A stretch of 64,000 nucleotides of DNA from positions 1 through 64,000 of the forward strand of contig JADJLA010000002.1 of the NCBI GenBank assembly GCA_016705695.1, in the 5' to 3' direction. The notes under the pieces are model-generated. The model was not told the origin of the DNA. It saw only the letters and a list, made by a program, of their open reading frames with translations, and did no database searches. The translations under genes were made by a program, and so were the position numbers. The stretch's first letter is position 1; each line of letters opens with the position of its first letter. Positions 25,267 through 34,607 of the stretch are shown one piece after another. The stretch comes from Sphingobacteriaceae bacterium. Lineage in GTDB: Bacteria; Bacteroidota; Bacteroidia; B-17B0; Aurantibacillaceae.

Positions 25267-25705
25267 GTTTTTTGGAATACTTCGCTTTATGAAGCTCAAC
25301 AGCTTCTTCAATTGAATGCGAAGCAGACAAAGTACTTTCTTTTCTTGCCATCTCGGCAAGGGTGTGATAATAGTTAGCCAAAATGTCTAATTCTTTTTCG
25401 GTTAAACCTTCTACATCAATAAGTCGGTTGCTTGGTCCATTAAGCGCAGCTACCAATTCATTTAATTTAAGATGCATCGCTTTAGAATCTTTATTTTGCA
25501 TTCGTTGAATGAGGAACACCATTAAAAAAGTAATGATCGTAGTACCGGTATTAATCACTAATTGCCAAGTATCCGAATAGTTAAAATACGGGCCAAGTAA
25601 CAACCAGGTTATGATGGTAAAAAATGCTAACACGAATGCGAGAGTTGATCCACTGAAAACAGTAGCTCTATAGGCTAGTTTTTCAAATATCTTTTTCTTT
25701 TGCAT
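25256..25705 (-). CDS. Low-affinity iron permease-like protein
   Basis: 149 residues. Two membrane helices (FSGSTLAFVLAFFTIITWLLLGP; LVINTGTTIITFLMVFLIQ) are followed by QNKDSKAMHLKLNELVAAL and a conserved charged tail. This is the signature of the low-affinity iron permease (Fet4-like) family; in bacteria the transport role is unproven and the short form may be a regulator or membrane-stress protein. Leftward cluster with mlaD upstream (three-base gap). Confidence 0.8.
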   Translation of the reverse strand: MQKKKIFEKLAYRATVFSGSTLAFVLAFFTIITWLLLGPYFNYSDTWQLVINTGTTIITFLMVFLIQRMQNKDSKAMHLKLNELVAALNGPSNRLIDVEGLTEKELDILANYYHTLAEMARKESTLSASHSIEEAVELHKAKYSKKHDR

Positions 25706-25708
25706 TAT

Positions 25709-26665
25709 TTATTTTTTATTCTTTATTTTCTTGAAATATTTTTTGAAAGGCCATGAGTGCTTCAAGGCTTCCATACTCTCATTAAAATTTCCGGCGCCTA
25801 CTTTTAATGTTCCTACGCTTTGATTTAGATTATGAATTAATGAGGTGTCGTTTAAAAGAACACCAATAGTGCCCTTGCCTTGCTTTAAGCCTTTTATCAC
25901 ATAACTAAGATCTCCGGTCATAACCGCGGCAGTATCACTTAAACGTTCGAGTTTAACAACAGTTTGATTGATCTTTGAAGAAAGCGTAGTATCGGTAATT
26001 AATGCGCCTAAACTTCCTTTTCCCTTTTGAATACCTGCTAAGATATTTCTTAGATCCCCGGTAACTAACACACCGGTATTACTCATTACTTTTAAATTAA
26101 CTATGGATGTTTTTACATTCTCGGCAACCATTGTGTCCATGAGAATATTCCACAAACTATTCTTATTATTTATTTTATCGGTAATGGTTCTAAGATTTGA
26201 TGAGATAACCATTATATTCTCGTTCGTTTCATTCAAGGTTCTGATCATTTCGTCCATTTCAATTGGCCTGAGCGTTTGCAGTACTGCGTCATCTTCTATA
26301 CTTGGCGCTGCTTTTGTACCCGAGTTAATATTAACCAATTTATTTCCCATCAAGCCATCAGTACCAATACTTGCTATGGCATTTGTTTTAATATAGGGTT
26401 GCGCTTTCATTTCGATCACCATTACAACTTCTACCATCGAATCGCTGATAATATCAACCGATTCAACTGTTCCAACGTCGATGCCTGAAAAGCGAACATT
26501 ATTTCCTTTCATCAATCCATTTACATTATGAAATCTGGCACTGATAGTAACTGTATCGCTAAAAAGACTTTGCTTGCTTCCAATAAAATAAAAAGCTGAG
26601 ATGAGTAGCACAGTTCCTACGATCACAAATAGCCCTAGTCTGATATTTTTAAAATTTTCGCCCAT
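25709..26665 (-). CDS. MlaD/MCE-domain lipid-binding protein
   Basis: 318 residues. One N-terminal helix (GLFVIVGTVLLISAFYFIG), then the MCE domain (ARFHNVNGLMKGNNVRFSGIDVGTVESVDI, about 40-120). A helical C-terminal part has repeated segments GKGSLGALITDTTLSSKINQ and GKGTIGVLLNDTSLIHNLNQ. It binds phospholipids in the periplasm as part of an MlaFED-type ABC system with the next two genes. The ATG/stop overlap with the ATPase gene supports an operon. Confidence 0.9.
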   Translation of the reverse strand: MGENFKNIRLGLFVIVGTVLLISAFYFIGSKQSLFSDTVTISARFHNVNGLMKGNNVRFSGIDVGTVESVDIISDSMVEVVMVIEMKAQPYIKTNAIASIGTDGLMGNKLVNINSGTKAAPSIEDDAVLQTLRPIEMDEMIRTLNETNENIMVISSNLRTITDKINNKNSLWNILMDTMVAENVKTSIVNLKVMSNTGVLVTGDLRNILAGIQKGKGSLGALITDTTLSSKINQTVVKLERLSDTAAVMTGDLSYVIKGLKQGKGTIGVLLNDTSLIHNLNQSVGTLKVGAGNFNESMEALKHSWPFKKYFKKIKNKK

Positions 26666-27438
26666 TATATAAAGAATTCTTGAATTTTTTTATCCGTTGA
26701 TCTTTCCAACTCTTCGTACTTAGCTTGCGCGTAACATTTACCTTCTATTAGCATTACAATGCTATCTGCCACAATTTTCACACAGTTAAGGTCATGAGAA
26801 ATAATTATTGATGATGTATTGTATGTTTTTGCAAGCTCGCGCATAAGCTTACTTATTTCTTTTCCGGTAATTGGATCTAGCCCAGTAGTTGGTTCATCAT
26901 ACAAAATGATCTCAGGTTTTAAGATCAAAGTTCGGGCCAATGCAATACGCTTTTTCATTCCACCCGAAAGTTCAGAGGTACGCATATCAATGGTATGTGC
27001 CAACCCAACATTCGTGAGAGCCTCTACAACTAACTCATCTATTTGCGGTTTTGTCATTTTTGCTTTATGTCTGCGCAAAGGAAATTCAAGGTTCTCACGA
27101 ACGCTCATTGAATCGTACAGAGCATTGCTTTGAAATAAAAAGCCAACTTTTGCACGGATCCTATCCAATTCTTCATTACTAAGTTCGGGAATATTTTTGC
27201 CTAATACATTTATAGTTCCTGTATCAGGCTTGATAAGGCCAATGATACATTTGATCAATACTGATTTCCCGGAGCCCGATTTTCCAAGAACAACAACATT
27301 CTCTCCTTTTTTCAGATCAAATGTGAAATCTCTTAAAACACTATTGTTTCCAAAAGACTTAGATACACTCTTCAATTGTATCACAGGAACATCCAATGAC
27401 TGCTTAGTAGACTCAACTATTTCTGTTTTGGCGATCAT
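26665..27438 (-). CDS. ABC transporter ATP-binding protein (MlaF type)
   Basis: 257 residues. Walker A GKSGSGKS at 52-59, signature LSGGMKKRIALARTL, Walker B IILYDEPTTGLDP. The GG-M-KKR form of the signature and IIGLIKPDTGTI are typical of MlaF/Ttg2A ATPases that drive retrograde phospholipid transport. Overlaps the permease gene by four bases. Confidence 0.92.
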   Translation of the reverse strand: MIAKTEIVESTKQSLDVPVIQLKSVSKSFGNNSVLRDFTFDLKKGENVVVLGKSGSGKSVLIKCIIGLIKPDTGTINVLGKNIPELSNEELDRIRAKVGFLFQSNALYDSMSVRENLEFPLRRHKAKMTKPQIDELVVEALTNVGLAHTIDMRTSELSGGMKKRIALARTLILKPEIILYDEPTTGLDPITGKEISKLMRELAKTYNTSSIIISHDLNCVKIVADSIVMLIEGKCYAQAKYEELERSTDKKIQEFFI

Positions 27439-28202
27439 GTAAGACTTAAAAGGTCGATTATTTGTACTGCTAAAAGGTCCAATACAAATACTAATAACGA
27501 AGAGATCACAACGGCTGAATTTGCTGAGCGACCAACACCTTCAGTTCCTTTGTTCGAGTTATATCCTTTGTAACATCCAATGGTTCCAATAGCAAACCCA
27601 AAAAAGAAAGTTTTTATAATTGAGGGGATAACATCGCTAAATGCAAGCGTATCAAAAACCTGATTCCAGTATAGATCCCAGCTAACAACACCGCGAATGT
27701 TTGCGCCTAAATATCCTCCATAAAGAGAAACAGAATCGGCTAGAACAGCTAAAATAGGAATGGTTAATGTTGCGGCCATAATTCGGGTAGCAACCAAATA
27801 TTTAAAGGGGTTGGTTCCCGAAACTTCCATGGCATCAATTTGCTCTGTTACTTTCATAGAACCAAGTTCGGCTCCAATTCCGGAACCTATTTTTCCGGCA
27901 CAGATCAAAGCTGTTATAACAGGGGCTATTTCGCGCACAAGAGATACGGAAACCATTTTTGGCAGCCATGCTTCGGCACCAAACTCTACAAGCGTAGGTC
28001 GCGATTGAATTGTGATAACTAAACCCATTATAAATGCGGTAATAGCTACAAGTGGCAATGATTTGTAACCAATAAAAAAACACTGACGCAAGAACTCCGC
28101 AAATTCATATCTGGGCTTAAAGGCTTCTTTAAAAAAGCGTCCTGCAAAACGAGCTATATCGCCCGTTTCACTAAGAAAGGTTGTAAATATCCTTGGTAAC
28201 AT
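27435..28202 (-). CDS. MlaE-type ABC permease
   Basis: 255 residues, about six membrane helices. GLVITIQSRPTLVEFGAEAW, VSLVREIAPVITALICAGKIGSGIGAELGSMKVTEQIDAM is the hallmark region of MlaE (read in two parts: VSLVREIAPVITALI and GSGIGAELGSMKVTEQIDA). First gene of the Mla operon 28202-25709, maintaining outer-membrane lipid asymmetry. Confidence 0.92.
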   Translation of the reverse strand: MLPRIFTTFLSETGDIARFAGRFFKEAFKPRYEFAEFLRQCFFIGYKSLPLVAITAFIMGLVITIQSRPTLVEFGAEAWLPKMVSVSLVREIAPVITALICAGKIGSGIGAELGSMKVTEQIDAMEVSGTNPFKYLVATRIMAATLTIPILAVLADSVSLYGGYLGANIRGVVSWDLYWNQVFDTLAFSDVIPSIIKTFFFGFAIGTIGCYKGYNSNKGTEGVGRSANSAVVISSLLVFVLDLLAVQIIDLLSLT

Positions 28203-28308
28203 TATTAGTATACTGCTATGTAAGGTAACTATTTTTTTCCTAACAAATATAATTAAGACTTTTTGATGAGGTTATAACCCTTGAAGTCCATTTATAATCC
28301 ATCCTTTG

Positions 28309-29112
28309 TTATTCATGAATTGACATAACAGGTAGTTTAGAAACAAATGCGATCTTCTTTGTATTTGATTCTGAAAATAAATTGTAAAAGAGAGAGTGTT
28401 TTTTACTAATGATGGCCACAAGACTAATATCTCCCAAAGAACAATATTTTTTTACTCCGTCCTGAATATCCTTAGCCCTAATAGTATCTATTGCTAGTTT
28501 TCTTTTATTGATGCTTACCGTGTTAGTAACGGGATGAAAGATCTCATCATCTGTTCTTACATGGAGTACTTTTATCCTACTACCCGTGTCTTTTATAAAT
28601 CTTTCAAATCCCTTTAACGACGACTTTATCAACTTTTCGTTATTGTCAACAGCCAACAACACTCTTGAGAACTTGTGTGTTCTATATCCGGATGGAACGA
28701 TGATCACAGGGCAATCAATTTTTCCTACCAAATTAATTCCGTGGCTTCCGTATATAAATTTTGATATTCTCTTTTTTGTCTCCAAACCCATTACTGCCGC
28801 TTCTACTTTATGTGCTTTTGTAAATTTTTTCAATTCATTTTCAAACGCACCATTAGTAGCAAATACGCTAATATTAATTTTTGGAAACTCTCTTTTCAAT
28901 TGCGTGATCAGTTTATCCGTTCTGTCTTTGCTAGTTTTCTTAATAGACTCGTAAGAGAACCCATACAAGCCAATATTAGAATGTATCACAGGGGCTACAA
29001 ACAAATTAAATATAATCAATTTGCATTTCGATATTTGGGCCAATTCGGCTGCATATCTACAAGCATTAATAGATGAAGTTGAAAAATCGGTACCTGCAAT
29101 TACTGTTCTCAT
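28309..29112 (-). CDS. Universal stress protein, two-domain
   Basis: 267 residues from the ATG at 29112 (MRTVIAGTDFSTSSINACRYA); the longer start at 29142 overlaps a terminator. Two UspA folds in tandem: KIDCPVIIVPSGYRTHKFSRV links the domains. The first has a weakened ATP motif (no full GxxG-9x-GS/T), so nucleotide binding is doubtful. It is the last gene of a leftward stress block, separated from it by a terminator, so it may have its own promoter. Confidence 0.85.
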   Translation of the reverse strand: MRTVIAGTDFSTSSINACRYAAELAQISKCKLIIFNLFVAPVIHSNIGLYGFSYESIKKTSKDRTDKLITQLKREFPKINISVFATNGAFENELKKFTKAHKVEAAVMGLETKKRISKFIYGSHGINLVGKIDCPVIIVPSGYRTHKFSRVLLAVDNNEKLIKSSLKGFERFIKDTGSRIKVLHVRTDDEIFHPVTNTVSINKRKLAIDTIRAKDIQDGVKKYCSLGDISLVAIISKKHSLFYNLFSESNTKKIAFVSKLPVMSIHE

Positions 29113-29132
29113 ATTTCGTTTTTTTTCATAAA

Positions 29133-29167
29133 AAAAGCCCAATCCTGGAAGATAGATCGGGCTTTTA
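29133..29167 (-). terminator. Terminator between two stress genes
   Basis: AAAAAGCCCAATC...GATCGGGCTTTT, a stem with A-run and T-runs on both sides, after the gene ending at 29190. Confidence 0.7.
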
Positions 29168-29189
29168 AGAGAAAACTGTTAAAATTTGC

Positions 29190-29561
29190 TTATGCGCTAA
29201 TTTTACTCAGTGCTTCTCCTTGACTATTTTGTTCATCTAATGTCCAGCCATCAGTTACAGTTGTTTCTAGCCAAACTTTACCCGATTTTCTGAAAACCTG
29301 CACCCCGAGTCCATAAACATCGCCAAAATTTTGTTCAAGATCAGAAACCGTCATTTGCGGAGTAATTGTTACTTTACCTTTATTATGCACGGTTCTGCAT
29401 TCGCCCAAAGTTTTACTGTTATTTTTTATCTGTTTTTTTGCAGAGCCGCCACCCACGTTATGTGTTTTTGAGAAGAACTCTAGTTTCAGATAAGGGAATA
29501 GCTTGCTAAATTCTTCCTGAATTGCAAAGATCTTTCGGTTATCATTAATTAATACTTGCAT
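29190..29561 (-). CDS. Conserved hypothetical protein in stress block
   Basis: 123 residues, no signal or membrane segment. Begins MQVLINDNRKIFAIQEEFSK, ends VRKSGKVWLETTVTDGWTL-like segment (FRKSGKVWLETTVTDGWTLD). An alpha/beta protein with FGDVYGLGVQVFRKSG in the middle. I do not know a named family. Position between two universal stress genes suggests a stress role. Confidence 0.65.
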   Translation of the reverse strand: MQVLINDNRKIFAIQEEFSKLFPYLKLEFFSKTHNVGGGSAKKQIKNNSKTLGECRTVHNKGKVTITPQMTVSDLEQNFGDVYGLGVQVFRKSGKVWLETTVTDGWTLDEQNSQGEALSKISA

Positions 29562-29587
29562 TTGATAGTTGTTTTTTGCTTTATAGA

Positions 29588-30418
29588 TTAATGTAAAGTA
29601 AGTAGTGGTACTTTTGAATGAAATGCCATTTGCTTTGTTTTTGGTTCATTAAAAATATCCCTTAATAGTGAATGCTTTCTTGGTATCATTACCACCATGT
29701 CAACGTTACTCATTTCAATAAATTCATTAATTCCTTCAACGATATTTTGGGTGGTAATGAAATGGAACGAATGATCCGCATGAGCCAGAGAGTTTTGAAG
29801 TTTAATAAACCCCGATACAACATGACCTGCAGTAGTAGCTACCGGTTCCAATTCGTTTTCAACATTCAAAACATAAATGTGCGCCTTAAAAATACGCGCT
29901 ATTTCTATTAGTGGGTATAAAACCTTTTCATTTTCAGTTTCGTTGTAATCACAAGCTAGAGCAATTTTCTTAACAAGTTTGTATCGAACGTGCTCATCTA
30001 TTGCAAGTACAGGGCATTTTGACTTTTGAATAAGACTTGTAGTAACGCTCCCAATCAATTTTTCGGTAAGATACCCCGCGCCCTTCATTCCCATAACAAT
30101 AAGATCAGCTTTTGCATTCGTGGCGTACATATCTATTTCATCAACGGCAAATCCACACTTAGCCACACACTCTATTTGTAATTTGTTACCATAACTTAAG
30201 GCGAGTCGTTTCTCAATCTCTTTTAATGCCAACAGACTATTCTTCTCCAATGTATCCAAATCAGGGATCACGGCCGGCACTTCAGTTACCGCAACCGGAA
30301 TATGGTAAGAATTAAAGAGGATCAATTTGGACTTAGAAAACACAGCAAGTTCTGCTGCATAATCTATTGCATTATTTGAAACCCTAGAGAAGTCTGTTGG
30401 AACTAAAATTGTTTTCAT
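29588..30418 (-). CDS. Universal stress protein, two-domain
   Basis: 276 residues. MKTILVPTDFSRVSNNAIDYAAELA is the opening strand-helix (residues shown in two parts: MKTILVPTDFS, NNAIDYAAELA). LIVMGMKGAGYLTEKLIGSVTTSLIQKSKCPVLAI holds a GxKGxG...GSVT motif close to the ATP-binding G-2x-G-9x-G(S/T). The second half repeats the fold more loosely and ends KTKQMAFHSKVPLLTLH. In an apparent operon with a membrane protein and DoxX upstream (gaps of 7 and 11 bases). Confidence 0.9.
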   Translation of the reverse strand: MKTILVPTDFSRVSNNAIDYAAELAVFSKSKLILFNSYHIPVAVTEVPAVIPDLDTLEKNSLLALKEIEKRLALSYGNKLQIECVAKCGFAVDEIDMYATNAKADLIVMGMKGAGYLTEKLIGSVTTSLIQKSKCPVLAIDEHVRYKLVKKIALACDYNETENEKVLYPLIEIARIFKAHIYVLNVENELEPVATTAGHVVSGFIKLQNSLAHADHSFHFITTQNIVEGINEFIEMSNVDMVVMIPRKHSLLRDIFNEPKTKQMAFHSKVPLLTLH

Positions 30419-30425
30419 GACCTTA

Positions 30426-30746
30426 TTAACCTGCGATCAATAAAGCAATATCTAATAATACTGCGATCGTACTAACCCAAACAATCAAACGCATTGGCAT
30501 AACGGCAAGAATAAAAGCAAGCGAAAGAATTGTAGGGAAAACAATTAAAGCTATTTTATACACATTTGCTCCTGCGGCATAAGAAGCTGCAAACCCACCC
30601 AAGCATCCAATCACTATTAACATCATGGCTATTGCCCCATAACGGTTGAATTCCACCATTTCCCAAAATTTGGACAATGGCTTTGCGTGTGCTTCACTTT
30701 TTGATGAAGCATTGATTGACTGCTGTTTGCTGATTGTTGTCTCCAT
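30426..30746 (-). CDS. Small membrane protein in stress operon
   Basis: 106 residues. After a polar 35-residue N-terminus, three hydrophobic helices (YGAIAMMLIVIGCLGGFAAS, IALIVFPTILSLAFILAV, LIVWVSTIAVLLDIALLIAG). No family named with confidence. Located between doxX-like and usp genes. Confidence 0.6.
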   Translation of the reverse strand: METTISKQQSINASSKSEAHAKPLSKFWEMVEFNRYGAIAMMLIVIGCLGGFAASYAAGANVYKIALIVFPTILSLAFILAVMPMRLIVWVSTIAVLLDIALLIAG

Positions 30747-30757
30747 GATTTTTGTTT

Positions 30758-31183
30758 TTAAGTTTTAAAAATTAAATTGTCTAATGATAAAGTGTTCCAG
30801 CCCTGAGGCACAAATAGTAAGAACAACAGTAATAATAATCTTGGAAGCACATAACGTGTATCCCACATTGGTGAGGTGATGCCAAAACCAATAGCTGCTA
30901 TGATCAAATTAATACCCAATAGATACAAAGCATAATACTGAAAAAGACCAACGATCAATAAAAAGCCGCATATTAATTCGGTATATGAAGTGAACCAGGA
31001 AGCTGCTGCTGTAAGAAACTTTGGAATTCCTTTGTTTGCGAAATTTGTTTCGAAAGTTGCCACTACATTTTTTACTTTGATATTAAACACGGCATCATAT
31101 CCCTGAAAAAAGAAAAGGACCCCTAAAAAAACCCTTGCTATTAGTACAGCTACTATTTCGTGATATTGATTGATGGCAACCAT
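30758..31183 (-). CDS. DoxX family membrane protein
   Basis: 141 residues with four membrane helices. LIARVFLGVLFFFQGYDAVF and AASWFTSYTELICGFLLIVGLFQYYALYLLG fit DoxX-like proteins (parts LIARVFLGVLFFFQG; YTELICGFLLIVGLF). First gene of the stress operon running to 29190. A -7 box and a putative regulator site lie just upstream. Confidence 0.8.
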   Translation of the reverse strand: MVAINQYHEIVAVLIARVFLGVLFFFQGYDAVFNIKVKNVVATFETNFANKGIPKFLTAAASWFTSYTELICGFLLIVGLFQYYALYLLGINLIIAAIGFGITSPMWDTRYVLPRLLLLLFLLFVPQGWNTLSLDNLIFKT

Positions 31184-31204
31184 TTTTTAACGTTGATATT
31201 GCAA

Positions 31205-31247
31205 CAAATATATTGAGACCATCCAGCCTGGGGAATGAGTGAGGTCA
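31205..31247 (-). promoter_or_regulatory. Promoter and putative regulator site of doxX-usp operon
   Basis: Read on the minus strand: TGACCTCACTCA (31247-31236), then 23 bases, then TATATTTG (31212-31205), 22 bases before the start codon. The -7 box is a perfect match to TAnnTTTG. The site is centred about 42 bases before the expected start of transcription, a class II activator position. Two other stress promoters in the window carry the same motif. Confidence 0.55.
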
Positions 31248-31410
31248 GAACCACATATGATTGTTATCAGTTGTGATAAATTGCCTTATGTCATATAAAT
31301 TCAATAAATTATGTAGGAATAAGACAATTTGGTTCTAATAATTGACCAATATTGACTTATAACGTTGAATTTTTGATAGAGTAACTAAAAAAAATCATAA
31401 ATTGGCCTAA

Positions 31411-32277
31411 ATGAAAAAAATCCTATTATTTATCCCAGTATTATCATTAATGAATTTTTCGGTTGTTAACTTCGACAAGCAGCCATACTTCTTATTTACC
31501 GGCAAAGGCGATAAGACCAATTATGATAATCTTTTGGCAGAGGCCAAAAAAGCAGATATTGTATTATTTGGAGAATTACATGACAATCCAATTTGTCACT
31601 GGCTTCAAAGAGAATTAACTGAAGATCTTTATGCCGAAAAGAAGAACAATCTTGTATTAGGAGCAGAAATGTTTGAAGCCGACGATCAAATAGCCCTGAA
31701 CGAATATCTAGCAGGAAAAACATCCGAAAAAACAATGAAGGATGAGGTGAAGCTTTGGAATAACTTCTCTACTGATTATAAACCTCTTTTGGACATTGCT
31801 AAAGCCAATAAATTAAAATTTGTTGCTGCCAATATTCCACGCAGATATGCTAATATGGTTTATTCTCGTGGCGAAAAGGCGCTTGATAGTATTGATGTGG
31901 AAGCAAAAAAATGGATAGCCCCCTATCCTATTAAATACGATAGCACTTTAAAGTGTTATAAGGATATTTGGGAAAATGCAGGTGGGCATGGCGGGCAAAA
32001 TTTACCAAAGTCGCAAGCGTATAAAGACGCTACCATGGCGCATTTTATTTTGAAGAACTGGAGCAAGGGGAAAGTCTTTATTCATTACAACGGCGCCTAC
32101 CATAGTAACAATCACCAAGGAATTGAATGGTATTTAAAACAACAAAATCCAGGTCTTAAAATCATGGTGATCTCTTCTGCAGAACAAAAAGACAACTCAA
32201 AGCTAGAGGAAAAAGCAATAGATAGCGGTGATTTTATAATTTGCACACCTTCCACATTAACAAAAACATACAAATAG
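31411..32277 (+). CDS. ChaN-like haem-regulated lipoprotein family protein
   Basis: 288 residues. N-terminal hydrophobic segment (MKKILLFIPVLSLMNFSVV) without a lipobox Cys. KADIVLFGELHDNPICHWLQ and LVLGAEMFEADDQIALNEYL are the family's conserved Glu-His motifs, with NIPRRYANMV and HYNGAYHSNNHQGIEWYL further on. ChaN binds haem in Campylobacter; related Tiki proteins are proteases. Transcribed divergently from the doxX operon and convergent to the regulator gene (one-base gap). Confidence 0.85.
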   Translation: MKKILLFIPVLSLMNFSVVNFDKQPYFLFTGKGDKTNYDNLLAEAKKADIVLFGELHDNPICHWLQRELTEDLYAEKKNNLVLGAEMFEADDQIALNEYLAGKTSEKTMKDEVKLWNNFSTDYKPLLDIAKANKLKFVAANIPRRYANMVYSRGEKALDSIDVEAKKWIAPYPIKYDSTLKCYKDIWENAGGHGGQNLPKSQAYKDATMAHFILKNWSKGKVFIHYNGAYHSNNHQGIEWYLKQQNPGLKIMVISSAEQKDNSKLEEKAIDSGDFIICTPSTLTKTYK

Positions 32278-32278
32278 T

Positions 32279-33337
32279 TTAATTGCGCAAATTTGCGAGC
32301 TTATCGTAATTAACTACAGAGATCGTACTTCCGGCGATCTCTATAAGTTTCTCTTCCTTAAAGTCGCTCAGGGTGCGAATAACTGTTTCGGTAGCTGTTC
32401 CAACCATGTTTGCAAGATCCTCTCTTGAAACGTTCATACTGAATTTGGTATCTCCCTCCTTCTTATATTTATCTGATAGGTTAACCAATGCTTCGGCCAC
32501 TCTTTTTCTAACTGAATTGTAAGCAAGTTTAACTAACCTATCTTCTTTTTCGATCAGGTTATTAGAAAGGATCTCGATGAATTTACGCGATACTTCTGCA
32601 TTCTTATAAATAAGTGAGAAAAAATCTTCTTTTGGTATCATGTAAACTTCAGAGTCCTCAAGAGCTGTGGCAGAACCCATGTATTTTTCTCCTTGCAATA
32701 ATGAAAGGTAACCAAAAAAATCACCTTCATTGTGAAGTTCGGTTATTAGTTCCTTTCCGGAATTGCTTGTTTGGGTAACTTTCACTTTCCCTTTGCTAAC
32801 AAAATAAATTCCCTTTGGGTATCCTCCCTCTTTGTAAATATCATCCTTCTTTTTGTAAGTTCTTAATTCTCTTTCCTCTGAAAGTTTTTTAAGAGAATCA
32901 ATTCCCTTTGCTTCATTAAAGAAATCATCAATTCCGCTAACATTCTTGGTGAATTCCCTTTTAAGAATATCATTCTTTTTTAATCGGCTTTCAATAGCAT
33001 TTAATAATTCTACATCATCAAACGGCTTAGTTAAATAATCGTCGGCTCCCATCTCCATTCCCTTTCTAAAGTCGCTTCTTTCAGCTTTTGCCGTTAAAAA
33101 AATGAACGGTATGCTTGATGTTTCTGCGTTCTTTGACAATAAATGCAAAGCTCCATGCCCATCTAACACCGGCATCATGATATCGCAAATGATAAGATCA
33201 GGTTTTTCTTTTTGAGCCATCTCCACACCTTCTTTGCCATTAACAGCAGTAATTACATTGTAATTAGCTAAGATCAGGATCTCCGCGGTATTCTCACGAA
33301 CATCAAAATTGTCTTCAATCAGTAGTATTTTTTTCAT
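32279..33337 (-). CDS. Response regulator with CRP/FNR-type sensor and DNA-binding domains
   Basis: 352 residues. Receiver domain 1-120 with phosphoacceptor D52 (LIICDIMMPVLDG) and FLTAK lysine. A cyclic-nucleotide-type beta-roll at about 150-265 (GIYFVSKGKVKVTQ, ELHNEGDFFGYLSLLQG). Winged helix about 275-350 (VSREDLANMVGTATETVIRTLSDF). No FNR cysteine set is seen. The protein can thus take both a phosphate and a small-molecule signal. The cognate kinase lies one base upstream. CRP-type helices usually bind inverted TGA..TCA sites, like the motif found at three stress promoters here. Confidence 0.9.
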   Translation of the reverse strand: MKKILLIEDNFDVRENTAEILILANYNVITAVNGKEGVEMAQKEKPDLIICDIMMPVLDGHGALHLLSKNAETSSIPFIFLTAKAERSDFRKGMEMGADDYLTKPFDDVELLNAIESRLKKNDILKREFTKNVSGIDDFFNEAKGIDSLKKLSEERELRTYKKKDDIYKEGGYPKGIYFVSKGKVKVTQTSNSGKELITELHNEGDFFGYLSLLQGEKYMGSATALEDSEVYMIPKEDFFSLIYKNAEVSRKFIEILSNNLIEKEDRLVKLAYNSVRKRVAEALVNLSDKYKKEGDTKFSMNVSREDLANMVGTATETVIRTLSDFKEEKLIEIAGSTISVVNYDKLANLRN

Positions 33338-33338
33338 C

Positions 33339-34520
33339 TTATTGTGGTATTATGATCGTAAATTTTGTGCCTTTGTTCACTTCACTTTCAAAATCCAAAG
33401 AACCGTTCATATATTCGGCATACTTTGCCACAATATTCAAACCTAATCCTGTTCCTTGTATGTGCGTTGCATTATGCCCTCTAAAAAAGCGTTCAAATAA
33501 ATGTGATTGATCTTCTTTTGAGATCCCAATACCATTATCTTTAACCGAGATCTTTACGGAAGTATCTGAAGCTACAGAACTAACCTCAACTTTACCGCCT
33601 TCTGGTGAAAATTTAATGGCGTTCGAGATCAAATTAAAAAGAATGTTTTTTAATAACTTCCTATCTAAAAAAACCGTACTCCTTCCGGAATGCTCATGAG
33701 TAAGCTTTTGACCAGCTGTTGCCATACCATTCATTTCGTTAAGTACTTCCGAAATAAACAGATTAAGCTCGATTTCTTCCGGTGTATTCTCTATTTTGCC
33801 TTCTTCCAATTTACTTACCGATAAAAAGTCATTTAAAATATCTGTTAAGTTATTTATGGAAGTTTTAATTTTACTTACGTGCTTACTTTGCTTTTCAATT
33901 TCTTTCTGTTCTCCATATTTTGTTACTAAGGATAAGGAAGACATCATAGTTGTAAGTGGAGTCCTAAATTCATGCGAGGCCATAGAAACAAAACGCGACT
34001 TTAGTTCATTCAGTTCTTTTTCTTTATCAAGTGCTTTATGAAGATCCCTTTTTGTTTTTTCTAGTTCTTGAATTGCTTCTTCTAAAATGAGCGTACGGTT
34101 TTTTACCTGCTTTTCCAATTCAAACGAATAATTCTTTAATTTTTCTTCGGCCTGTCTGCGTACGGTAATATCCACTATAAAACCAATAACAAATTTACCT
34201 TCCTGATTTGAGTAAGGACTCAAGCTTATCTCCACAGGGAACTCACTCCCGTCTTTTTTTTGACCACATAATTCAGCCCCCGCTCCCATGGACCTTGCAT
34301 GAGGATTTTCACCGAATTTCTCTCTGTGACCTTTATGTTTGGCTTCCAATCTTTTGGGAACCATAACTTCAATTCGCTTACCCACCAACTCACCTTTATT
34401 ATACCCAAAAAGCTTTTCTGCACTAGGATTAACTCGAACAATCTCACCTCTATCATTTACAACAATGATACCCTCAGTAGCAAATAAAAACAAAGCGTTT
34501 AGGCCCTCGTTTCCGTCCAT
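33339..34520 (-). CDS. PAS-domain sensor histidine kinase
   Basis: 393 residues, no membrane segment, so cytosolic. PAS domain about 8-125 (EGIIVVNDRGEIVRVNPSAE, KLFGYNKGELVGKRIEVMVP). Coiled coil 125-175. HisKA with phosphorylated His in MASHEFRTPLTTMMSSL. HATPase with NILFNLISNAIKFSPEGG, DNGIGISKED and GTGLGLNIVAKY. A TAAATTTG -7 box sits at 34534-34527, very close to the start. Pairs with the downstream REC-CRP regulator. The PAS ligand is unknown. Confidence 0.92.
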   Translation of the reverse strand: MDGNEGLNALFLFATEGIIVVNDRGEIVRVNPSAEKLFGYNKGELVGKRIEVMVPKRLEAKHKGHREKFGENPHARSMGAGAELCGQKKDGSEFPVEISLSPYSNQEGKFVIGFIVDITVRRQAEEKLKNYSFELEKQVKNRTLILEEAIQELEKTKRDLHKALDKEKELNELKSRFVSMASHEFRTPLTTMMSSLSLVTKYGEQKEIEKQSKHVSKIKTSINNLTDILNDFLSVSKLEEGKIENTPEEIELNLFISEVLNEMNGMATAGQKLTHEHSGRSTVFLDRKLLKNILFNLISNAIKFSPEGGKVEVSSVASDTSVKISVKDNGIGISKEDQSHLFERFFRGHNATHIQGTGLGLNIVAKYAEYMNGSLDFESEVNKGTKFTIIIPQ

Positions 34521-34607
34521 TTATTCCAAATTTAACGTATTAATGGTAAATTTAATAGAATTTAACGACAGTTAAACAAACAAAAAAAGCTACTTTTCCA
34601 CTAAGTA

